Assembly: GCA_900551615.1 (NCBI GenBank)
Contig: URWN01000021.1
Location: 1 to 23,026, forward strand
Length of the DNA stretch: 23,026 nucleotides
From: an uncultured Clostridium sp.
GTDB lineage: Bacteria > Bacillota > Clostridia > TANB77 > CAG-508
Direction: 5' to 3'
Part shown: positions 1-5,445 of the stretch, piece by piece
Layout of the letters: each line of letters opens with the position of its first letter
Position numbering within the stretch: the first letter of the stretch is position 1
Notes under the pieces: model-generated
What the model was told of the DNA's origin: nothing
Seen by the model: the letters and a program-made list of their open reading frames with translations, nothing else
The model's database searches: none
Made by a program: the position numbers and the translations under genes

Positions 1-22
1 TTCTTTTTGAACGCAATGAACA

Positions 23-105
23 GGACGAAATCTCAAATATATATAATTACCCAAGTGGAAGGGGCGCCACACAAACAATAATTTTACGGACTGTGAATTG
101 TAACA
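23..105 (+). repeat. Left arm of an ~83-bp inverted repeat at the window ends
   Basis: Bases 23-105 match the reverse complement of 22931-23014 with only two substitutions and one 1-base indel. The arm runs from GGACGAAATCTC to CTGTGAATTGTAACA. It ends about 40 bp upstream of the rpsT -35 box. A shorter related stretch (ATTTTA..GGCTGTGAACTGTAAC, 14431-14452) lies at the same distance upstream of the rplM promoter. No coding potential is seen. A dispersed repeat that broke the assembly is the simplest reading. Confidence 0.85.
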
Positions 106-143
106 GTTTAAATTTTACATTTTAAAAATTTTCTGTAAATCAC

Positions 144-172
144 TTGCCAAAAGTGGAAATATATGATAAAAT
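144..172 (+). promoter_or_regulatory. rpsT promoter
   Basis: A sigma-A type promoter with TTGCCA at 144-149, a 17-bp spacer and TAAAAT at 167-172. An 8-bp dyad TAGTCAAT..ATTGACTA (172-179 and 193-200) straddles the predicted start site. It therefore looks more like an operator than an RNA hairpin, although its right arm abuts the Shine-Dalgarno sequence AGAGGAGG (201-208). Confidence 0.7.
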
Positions 173-218
173 AGTCAATGTTATAATGAAATATTGACTA
201 AGAGGAGGTGCAAAACAC

Positions 219-485
219 ATGCCAAATATTAAATCAGCAAAAAAGAGAGTTAAAGTAATTGAAAAGAAAACTTTAAGAAATAATATGATTAAATCTGCAT
301 ATAAAACAGCTGTTAAAAAATTCGAACAAGCTATTGAAGCTGGAAATATGGAAGAAGCTAAAACTTTATTTTCAGAAGCTACAAAAAAAATTGATCAAGC
401 TTGTACAAAAGGTGTTATTGTTAAAAACACAGCAGCTAGAAAAAAATCTAGTTTATCAAAAAAATTAAATGCAGCTATGGCTTAG
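219..485 (+). CDS. rpsT: 30S ribosomal protein S20
   Basis: An 88-residue, Lys/Ala-rich basic protein that binds 16S rRNA early in assembly of the small ribosomal subunit. The opening MPNIKSAKKRVKV and the segment NTAARKKSSLSKKLNAAMA are typical of S20, and the length is normal for the family. The ATG follows AGAGGAGG with about 10 nt spacing. The gene stands alone, with its own promoter upstream and a hairpin terminator downstream. In many Firmicutes rpsT neighbours gpr or spoIIP; those genes are not visible here, and the end repeat cuts off the upstream side. Confidence 0.98.
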   Translation: MPNIKSAKKRVKVIEKKTLRNNMIKSAYKTAVKKFEQAIEAGNMEEAKTLFSEATKKIDQACTKGVIVKNTAARKKSSLSKKLNAAMA

Positions 486-522
486 GCTAAAAATGAAAAT
501 TATGCATAGTTTTTGTTTTAAA

Positions 523-560
523 AAGAAGTTCTATTTTTTATAGAAGTTCTTTTTTCTTTT
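523..560 (+). terminator. rpsT intrinsic terminator
   Basis: AAGAAGTTCTAT (523-534) pairs with ATAGAAGTTCTT (540-551) with a single mismatch, followed by a T-rich tail. Confidence 0.75.
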
Positions 561-630
561 ATTTATATCTGGTATGTTTTTCCATTGATATTTATATTTT
601 TTGATGTTACTATTTGTATAGGTGATGATT

Positions 631-882
631 ATGTTAAAAAAAGTTATTAATAGTTTTAAAAATCTTGATAAATTAACAAAACTAATTATGAGCCATGGAT
701 TAAAGTTTTGCTTTATGATTTGCTTGGTTTCACTTGCAATTCTTCTTACATATAATTTTACATTTACAATTCCTATACTTTTTACTGTTGGATTTATTTT
801 GTTTAAATTAAGTTTGATTTTTGGTATTGAGTTTGTTATTTGTGGTTTTGTTGTTGATGGGATAAAAAAACAAATTATATAA
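631..882 (+). CDS. Small two-helix membrane protein, unknown function
   Basis: An 83-residue protein starting MLKKVINSFKNLDK. The ATG at 631 is preferred over the in-frame GTG (622) and ATG (625) because AGGTGA (620-625) sits 5 nt before it. The first ~25 residues are polar and basic. Two hydrophobic stretches follow (about residues 26-44 and 47-72), then a short basic tail GIKKQ. This suggests a small integral membrane protein with a cytoplasmic N-terminus. A weak promoter, TTGATA (585-590), 17 bp, TACTAT (608-613), precedes it, but its predicted start site lies very near the ribosome binding site. The stop codon runs directly into the repeat element at 881-1077. I do not recognise the family. 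Codon use is like that of neighbouring genes. Confidence 0.65.
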   Translation: MLKKVINSFKNLDKLTKLIMSHGLKFCFMICLVSLAILLTYNFTFTIPILFTVGFILFKLSLIFGIEFVICGFVVDGIKKQII

Positions 883-1077
883 AGGATTATTGGGCCACCA
901 CTATGAATCCCTTTCTTGTAAATCATTTTTGTAATTATTATATATTAATATTTTTAGAAAAAATGCTGTTTCAGGTCTTCCATAATGACTTTTTCTTTAA
1001 ATATTAATATATAATAATTACTTATAATCTTCAAAAAGAAAAAGGGATTCGGAGTGGTACTCCGTAATCCCTTTTTC
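881..1077. repeat. Nested inverted-repeat element (MITE-like)
   Basis: A hairpin at 881-916 and a related hairpin at 1036-1076 lie in inverse orientation; both carry AAAGG(G)ATT..CCAC..GAATCCCTTT. Inside them is a perfect 23-bp inverted repeat (931-953 and 999-1021) with arm TAATTATTATATATTAATATTT. The 45-bp centre has no open frame. The whole unit folds back on itself. The right outer hairpin also serves as the gatB terminator, and the left one lies immediately after the small membrane-protein stop codon. Confidence 0.65.
1036..1076 (-). terminator. gatB terminator, probably bidirectional
   Basis: AAAAAGGGATT-GGAGT-GGT-ACTCC-AATCCCTTTTT forms a strong hairpin with A and T tracts on its two sides, starting one base after the gatB stop codon. 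Confidence 0.8.
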
Positions 1078-2513
1078 TATTTGTTTAATTCAGCTAAGAA
1101 CATCTCATTTAACATTTTTGGATTTGCTTTTCCTTTTGTTTCCTTCATTGCTTGACCAACCAAAAATCCTAATGCTCTGTCTTTTCCTGCTTTATAATCC
1201 GCAATTGATTGTGGATTTGCTTCTAATATTTTAGAAACAACCTCTTTAATTGCACCTTCATCAGAAATTTGAATCCATCCTTTTTCTTTTATTATATCTT
1301 CTGGATCTCTTGGATTTTCAAATAATTCTGTTAGTACTTTTTTACCAATACTTGAACTAATTGTACCTTTATCAATTAAAATAACTAATTTTCCTAATTG
1401 ATTTCCATCAAATGGGATAGCAATTGGCTCTGTTTCAGTTTCATTTAAAATTCTTGATATATCTGATATAATCCAGTTATTAACTGCTTTTGGATTATTA
1501 CATACCTTTATTGCACTTTCAAATAAATCTGATAAATATTTTGATGCTGTAATAATATTTGCATCTTTTTCAGATAATTCATATTCTTTTAAATATCTTT
1601 CTTTTCTAGTCTCTGGTAATTCAGGTAGAGTTTTCTTAATATTTTCAATATATTCTTCTGAAAGTTTTATTGCAACTAAGTCTGGGTCTGGGAAATATCT
1701 ATAGTCTTGTGCATCTTCCTTGTCTCTCATTGAAAATGTTTTTCCAGATACATCATCCCATCTTAATGTTTCTTGTTCTACTTTTCCGCCTTCTTCTAAT
1801 ACATCAATTTGTCTATCTATTTCATATTCGATAGCTCTTGTAATGCTTCTAAATGAGTTCATATTTTTCATTTCTGTACGTGTTCCAAATGGTGTTCCTG
1901 GTTTATGAACAGATACATTGACATCTGCTCTTAAAGATCCCTCTTGCATTTTACAGTCTGAAACTTCAATATATTCTAGTATTGATTTTAATTTTCTTAA
2001 ATATGCTTCTACTTCTTCTGCACTTCTTAAGTCTGGTTCAGAAACCATTTCTATTAAAGGAACTCCTGCTCTGTTTAAATCAACTAAGCTTCCTCCTCCA
2101 AAGTCGTCATGGTTTAGTTTTCCGGCATCTTCTTCTATATGGATTCTTAATAATCTAATTTTCTTTTTGCCTTCTGTTGTTTCAATTTCAATATATCCAT
2201 GTTCACATAGTGGTTTATCAAATTGTGATATTTGATAAGATTTTGGTAAATCTGGATAATAGTAATTTTTTCTATCATTTTTACTGTCTCTTGATATTTC
2301 ACAGTTTGTAGCCAAACCTGCTTTTACTGCATATTCAACAACTTTTTCGTTTAAAACTGGTAGTGTTCCTGGCATTGCCATACAAACTGGGCATACATGT
2401 GTATTAGGTGCTGCACCAAATTCTGTTGGACATGAACAGAATATTTTTGTTTTTGTTGAAAGTTCTGCGTGAACTTCTAGTCCTATTACAACTTCATAAT
2501 CACTTCTTGACAT
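1077..2513 (-). CDS. gatB: Aspartyl/glutamyl-tRNA amidotransferase subunit B
   Basis: A 478-residue protein of normal length. GatB is the kinase and tRNA-binding subunit of the GatCAB amidotransferase. It phosphorylates mischarged Glu-tRNA(Gln) or Asp-tRNA(Asn), and ammonia delivered from GatA then converts it to the amide. The N-terminal cradle signature is clear (YEVVIGLEVHAEL, then CSCPTEFGA, NTHVCPVC and MPGTLPVLN). These Cys residues form the zinc site of the family. The segments LNRAGVPLIEMVSEPD and RADVNVSV follow. The C-terminal YqeY-like tail ends in KGKANPKMLNEMF. The ATG overlaps the gatA stop by one base (TAATG), and its AAAGGAGGT lies in the gatA 3' end. Translation of the two genes is therefore probably coupled. 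It is the last gene of the operon. Confidence 0.98.
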   Translation of the reverse strand: MSRSDYEVVIGLEVHAELSTKTKIFCSCPTEFGAAPNTHVCPVCMAMPGTLPVLNEKVVEYAVKAGLATNCEISRDSKNDRKNYYYPDLPKSYQISQFDKPLCEHGYIEIETTEGKKKIRLLRIHIEEDAGKLNHDDFGGGSLVDLNRAGVPLIEMVSEPDLRSAEEVEAYLRKLKSILEYIEVSDCKMQEGSLRADVNVSVHKPGTPFGTRTEMKNMNSFRSITRAIEYEIDRQIDVLEEGGKVEQETLRWDDVSGKTFSMRDKEDAQDYRYFPDPDLVAIKLSEEYIENIKKTLPELPETRKERYLKEYELSEKDANIITASKYLSDLFESAIKVCNNPKAVNNWIISDISRILNETETEPIAIPFDGNQLGKLVILIDKGTISSSIGKKVLTELFENPRDPEDIIKEKGWIQISDEGAIKEVVSKILEANPQSIADYKAGKDRALGFLVGQAMKETKGKANPKMLNEMFLAELNK

Positions 2514-3991
2514 TACTCAGCACCTCCTTTGAATTCTGGCTTATAATTGTCTCTAAATTTAATTTCTTGTTCTAGTGTATATGCTGCATTTAAAATAGTT
2601 TCTTCTTGGAATCTATTTCCTATTAATTGCATACCAATTGGCATTCCATCTTTGTCAATACCTACTGGTATTGATATTCCTGGAAGGCCTGCAATGTTTA
2701 CAGATACTGTACATATGTCTGCTAAATACATTTCTAATGGATTATTTGATCTTGAACCAATATCAAATGCTACTGTTGGAGATGTTGGTGTTAATATAAC
2801 ATCATATTTTTCAAATCCTTTGTTAAATTCATTCATAACTAATGTTCTAACTTGTTGTGCTTTTTTGTAATATGCATCATAATATCCTGATGATAATACA
2901 TATGTTCCAAGGATTATTCTTCTTTTTACTTCTTCTCCAAATCCTTCACTTCTTGATTTTTTATATAATTCTTTTAAGTTCTTGAATTCTGGTGTTCTGT
3001 ATCCATAACGTATTCCGTCAAATCTTCCTAAGTTTGAACTTGCTTCTGCACATGCAATTATATAATATGTTGCTAGTGAATATTGAGCAATATCTAGAGA
3101 AAATTCTTCAACTTCTGCTCCAAGTTCTTTGTATTTTTCTATTGCTTTTTGTAATGTTTCTTTTACTTCTGAATTTATTCCTTCACCAAAGAATTCTTTT
3201 GGAACTCCTATTTTTAAACCTTTTACATCATTTTTTAATGCTTTTGTGTAATCTTTTTTAGGCATTTCTGCAGATGTTGTATCTCTTTCATCATGTCCTG
3301 CTATTAGATTTAAAAGCATTGCACTATCTCTTACGTCTTTTGCGATTGGACCAATTTGGTCAAGTGATGATGCAAATGCTACTAGTCCATATCTTGAAAC
3401 TAGTCCATATGTTGGTTTTAGTCCTACTACTCCACAGAAACTTGCTGGTTGTCTTATTGAACCTCCTGTGTCTGAACCAAGTGCCCATGGAACAAGGTTT
3501 GCTGCAACCGCTGCTGCTGACCCTCCTGAAGAACCTCCTGGTACTTTATTTAAGTTCCAAGGATTTCTTGTTTTCTTAAAATATGAGTATTCTGTTGAAC
3601 CACCCATGGCGAATTCGTCCATGTTTAGTTTTCCTAAATCTATCATATTTTCTGCATTTAATTTTTCAACAACTGTTGCATCATATGGTGAAACAAAGTT
3701 TTCTAACATTTTAGAACTACATGTTGTTTTTACACCTTTTGTGCACATGTTGTCTTTTATTCCTATTGGAATTCCTGCGAAATCTCCACTGATTTCTCCA
3801 TTATCTATTTTTTCTTGTACATCTTTTGCTTGCTCTAATGCTTCATCTGTTAGTGTTGTAACAAATGCTTGTACATCTTCTTCTTTGTCATTTATTCTGT
3901 CTACATATGCTTTTGTTATTTCCGTTACTGTAAGTTCTTTGTTTTTTAATTTTTCTTGCAATTCATGTACTGTTAATTCTGTTATATCCAT
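2513..3991 (-). CDS. gatA: Aspartyl/glutamyl-tRNA amidotransferase subunit A
   Basis: A 492-residue amidase-signature enzyme. It hydrolyses glutamine and channels the ammonia to GatB. The catalytic Lys is in GIPIGIKDNMC. The Ser-cisSer pair lies in the Gly/Ser-rich block PGGSSGGSAAAVAA, followed by SDTGGSIRQPA and GVVGLKPTYG. The start is placed at the ATG at 3991 (MDITEL) because AAGGGAG sits 8 nt upstream. The in-frame GTG at 4009 would put that Shine-Dalgarno inside the gene. In a normal gatCAB operon gatA follows gatC closely. Here about 800 bp holding a nucleotidase gene and two inverted repeats separate them, so gatA may depend on readthrough or on a promoter inside that insert. Confidence 0.97.
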   Translation of the reverse strand: MDITELTVHELQEKLKNKELTVTEITKAYVDRINDKEEDVQAFVTTLTDEALEQAKDVQEKIDNGEISGDFAGIPIGIKDNMCTKGVKTTCSSKMLENFVSPYDATVVEKLNAENMIDLGKLNMDEFAMGGSTEYSYFKKTRNPWNLNKVPGGSSGGSAAAVAANLVPWALGSDTGGSIRQPASFCGVVGLKPTYGLVSRYGLVAFASSLDQIGPIAKDVRDSAMLLNLIAGHDERDTTSAEMPKKDYTKALKNDVKGLKIGVPKEFFGEGINSEVKETLQKAIEKYKELGAEVEEFSLDIAQYSLATYYIIACAEASSNLGRFDGIRYGYRTPEFKNLKELYKKSRSEGFGEEVKRRIILGTYVLSSGYYDAYYKKAQQVRTLVMNEFNKGFEKYDVILTPTSPTVAFDIGSRSNNPLEMYLADICTVSVNIAGLPGISIPVGIDKDGMPIGMQLIGNRFQEETILNAAYTLEQEIKFRDNYKPEFKGGAE

Positions 3992-4029
3992 CACATTTTC
4001 TCCCTTCACTCTTATTATCTCTTATTATT

Positions 4030-4085
4030 TGAAATGTCCTTTTGGGGACGGTTCTTTTTAGGACATCTGTCCCAAAATGGACATT
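4030..4085. repeat. Left inverted repeat flanking the nucleotidase cassette
   Basis: A palindromic unit in which AAATGTCC..GGGGAC pairs with GTCCC..GGACATTT around a 19-nt loop containing GGTTCTTTTTAGGACATCT. It shares ATGTCCTTTT.GGGACGGTTCT.TTT.GGA.ATC with the reverse complement of 4741-4796. The last codons and stop of the nucleotidase lie inside it, so that protein's C-terminus is repeat-derived. Confidence 0.75.
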
Positions 4086-4651
4086 TCTTTTTCAAAATCT
4101 TTCCAAGAATAAACTCTTTTCCAATTTTTTTCTTCTAAAGTTTTATTTATTCTAGAATCCATCATATATGTTTTTATACCAAGTCCCGCAATTTGTTCAC
4201 AAGTTTTATAACTATCGTCTATGAATACATCTATTTTACATTCTTCTGATATTTTTCTTTTATCTGTATGACCAATAAAAATTTTTGTATAATTTACCTT
4301 ATTTTTCTTTAGCCATTCTTTTGTTATTTTTGCTATAATTCCACTTTCTCTATCCCATCTAGCTGTAATAATTATTATATTATTTTTTACAGATAAATTA
4401 TTTATTACTTCAACTGCATCTTCTTTTGGTTTAACATTTTCCATTATTTTTTCATAATATAAATCCCAAAACTTGTCATTTTCTTCATCTGTCCAATTAT
4501 ATAAATGTTTTGCCCACATTGGATCAAAGATTTTTATATTTTGAGGTTCAAATTTTCTTTTCAATATACTTTCTGTATATTCTTTTGCATAAATATCAGT
4601 TTCTTCACTAGTTTTTGTGATTGTATCATCTATATCTATTCCTATATTCAT
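4058..4651 (-). CDS. HAD-superfamily 5'-nucleotidase (NT5C/YqfW-like)
   Basis: A 197-residue HAD phosphatase, probably acting on nucleotides. Motif I is GIDIDDTIT (nucleophile D5, acid/base D7). Motif II is the Thr in IIITAR. The motif III Lys lies in HTDKRKI, and motif IV is DVFIDDSYKTC. Between motifs I and II a helical cap of about 75 residues resembles the cytosolic deoxynucleotidase (NT5C) group. The final residues, about MSILGQMS, are encoded by the left flanking repeat. The ATG has no convincing Shine-Dalgarno sequence, and a 24-bp perfect palindrome lies 15 bp upstream. The gene interrupts gatC-gatA and is bracketed by inverted repeats, which suggests arrival as a cassette. The true substrate is unknown. 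Confidence 0.85.
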   Translation of the reverse strand: MNIGIDIDDTITKTSEETDIYAKEYTESILKRKFEPQNIKIFDPMWAKHLYNWTDEENDKFWDLYYEKIMENVKPKEDAVEVINNLSVKNNIIIITARWDRESGIIAKITKEWLKKNKVNYTKIFIGHTDKRKISEECKIDVFIDDSYKTCEQIAGLGIKTYMMDSRINKTLEEKNWKRVYSWKDFEKEMSILGQMS

Positions 4652-4666
4652 ATGCTATTTTCGTAT

Positions 4667-4690
4667 AATCAATTATATATATAATTGATT
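4667..4690. repeat. 24-bp perfect AT palindrome upstream of the nucleotidase
   Basis: AATCAATTATAT followed directly by ATATAATTGATT, with no spacer. It lies in the 5' region of the nucleotidase gene, downstream of a weak promoter-like TTGAAA..TTTATA. It could be an operator or a hairpin; nothing shows which. Confidence 0.6.
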
Positions 4691-4740
4691 AATCCCTTTC
4701 TCATTAAAATTTATAAAATAACAGCTCTATTCATTTTCAA

Positions 4741-4796
4741 TGATGTCCTTTTTTATCACGATATCCCAAACAGAACCGTCCCGAAAAGGACATTAA
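4741..4796. repeat. Right inverted repeat flanking the nucleotidase cassette
   Basis: The reverse complement reads AATGTCCTTTTCGGGACGGTTCT.. and matches the left repeat (4030-4085) through its first ~40 bases; its own palindrome is more decayed. It begins at the gatC stop codon, whose TAA (4793-4795) falls at the junction. Confidence 0.75.
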
Positions 4797-5080
4797 TTTA
4801 TGACTTTTGGTATCTTAAACATATGTTGTTCCTCTGATGGTGCATTTTGCAATAATGCTTCATTATCTTCAAATATATTAATCTCATCTTTTCTAAAAAC
4901 ATTTTTCTTTTCATTTGCACCAACTGTAACATCAAGTCCATCAACAGGTGCGTTATTTACTACTTCCGCAAAGTCTAATATGTCTTGCAAATTAAGCGCA
5001 TATTTTTCAATTTCTTCGTCTTTAATTTCCAAATCTGCTAATTTGGCAATGTGTAATATTTCTTCTTTACTAACTTTCAC
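4793..5080 (-). CDS. gatC: Aspartyl/glutamyl-tRNA amidotransferase subunit C
   Basis: A 95-residue subunit that wraps around GatA and stabilises the GatA-GatB interface. The family pattern is visible: an opening helix with VSKEEILHIAKLADLEIKDEEIEKYALNLQDILDF, then a loop with APVDGLDVTV, and a C-terminal RKDEI..LLQNAPSEEQHMFKIPKV. The start is GTG at 5080, with GGAGGAG 7 nt before it. It is the first gene of the operon, read from its own promoter (5110-5138). The stop codon touches the inserted repeat at 4741-4796, so the insertion left the reading frame intact. Confidence 0.96.
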   Translation of the reverse strand: MKVSKEEILHIAKLADLEIKDEEIEKYALNLQDILDFAEVVNNAPVDGLDVTVGANEKKNVFRKDEINIFEDNEALLQNAPSEEQHMFKIPKVIN

Positions 5081-5109
5081 CTTATCTCTCCTCCTTAAAA
5101 ACCTTTTTT

Positions 5110-5138
5110 ATTATATACTCAAATGCGTAAAATTACAA
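5110..5138 (-). promoter_or_regulatory. gatC promoter
   Basis: On the minus strand TTGTAA, a 17-bp spacer and TATAAT. The leader to the gatC GTG is only about 20 nt, so the operon is expressed separately from aspS. Confidence 0.7.
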
Positions 5139-5154
5139 TAATAAAATAAAAAAT

Positions 5155-5183
5155 TTGACATATAATAAAATATGAGTTATAAT
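5155..5183 (+). promoter_or_regulatory. Consensus promoter of a small antisense RNA
   Basis: TTGACA, exactly 17 bp, TATAAT: a perfect sigma-A consensus. It points away from gatC, and no ORF follows before the terminator at 5224-5264. Confidence 0.8.
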
Positions 5184-5189
5184 ACACTC

Positions 5190-5264
5190 AAGACGTCGAA
5201 GTAGTTCTAAAAACAAAAGTAATAAAAAAGACTAGGAGCCTTCCATAGCATTCCTAGTCTTTTT
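5190..5264 (+). ncRNA. Antitoxin-like small RNA (RNA II of a par-like locus)
   Basis: A predicted transcript of about 75 nt from the perfect promoter at 5155-5183 to the bidirectional terminator. It carries AGTAGTTC (5200-5207). The same 8 bases recur as a direct repeat at 5328-5335 and are read on the opposite strand by the converging peptide mRNA. The two RNAs can therefore pair both at this repeat, just past the peptide start codon, and along the shared terminator. In the par locus of plasmid pAD1 the antitoxin RNA has this arrangement. Role inferred, not shown. Confidence 0.5.
5224..5264. terminator. Bidirectional terminator shared by two convergent RNAs
   Basis: GACTAGGA (5230-5237) pairs with TCCTAGTC (5252-5259), flanked by AAAAAA on the left and TTTTTCTTTTT on the right. 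It can stop transcription in both directions. Confidence 0.85.
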
Positions 5265-5272
5265 CTTTTTGT

Positions 5273-5344
5273 CTAATCCCCTAAGTTCTTTACAATTAAG
5301 TAAATCAAATAAAGTTTCAACACTTTGAGTAGTTCCTTCAACAA
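5273..5344 (-). CDS. 23-codon hydrophobic/cationic peptide, possible type I toxin
   Basis: An open frame of 23 codons with TTG start at 5344 (or the adjacent in-frame TTG at 5341), reading MLKELLKVLKLYLIYLIVKNL plus GD. The start is chosen because a very strong Shine-Dalgarno, GGGAGGAGG (5351-5359), lies 6 nt upstream. The product is an amphipathic, Leu/Ile/Tyr-rich helix with Lys residues, of the size of Fst-type membrane toxins, but it lacks the Fst proline motif. Its mRNA begins near 5378 with a small hairpin directly before the ribosome binding site. Codons 3-5 contain GAACTACT, complementary to the convergent RNA. A second frame through the same mRNA is also open but has no start with a usable ribosome binding site. 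Not a recognised family. Confidence 0.5.
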   Translation of the reverse strand: MLKELLKVLKLYLIYLIVKNLGD

Positions 5345-5384
5345 AAGTAACCTCCTCCCTGCCACTAAGCAAGTCGGCAAGTAT

Positions 5385-5413
5385 ATATTAACTTATCTGT
5401 ATGTTTTTGTCAA
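5385..5413 (-). promoter_or_regulatory. Promoter of the peptide mRNA
   Basis: On the minus strand TTGACA, 17 bp, TAATAT. The predicted start near 5378 is followed by a leader hairpin in which GCC/ACT pairs with AGT/GGC, ending at the Shine-Dalgarno sequence. Confidence 0.7.
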
Positions 5414-5445
5414 GAACTATCGAATACTATCTTATATAATAAACA

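Noticed and set aside
531..926. 131-codon minus frame over the small membrane-protein gene
   Set aside because: It is the complement of the 83-aa gene plus the rpsT terminator; low-complexity Ile/Lys/Asn content and no start signals.
881..1080. CRISPR-like or tandem repeat array
   Set aside because: The repeats are inverted and nested, with no regular direct repeats and spacers. No CRISPR array is seen anywhere in the window.
3468..4061. Long plus-strand frame antisense to gatA
   Set aside because: A mirror of the conserved gatA sequence. It runs into the cassette repeat and has no start signals.
5264..5390. Alternative frame in the par-like mRNA (ending KKKKTRNAMEGS)
   Set aside because: Open and more polar, but it has no start codon at a suitable distance from GGGAGGAGG. 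The TTG frame fits the ribosome binding site better.
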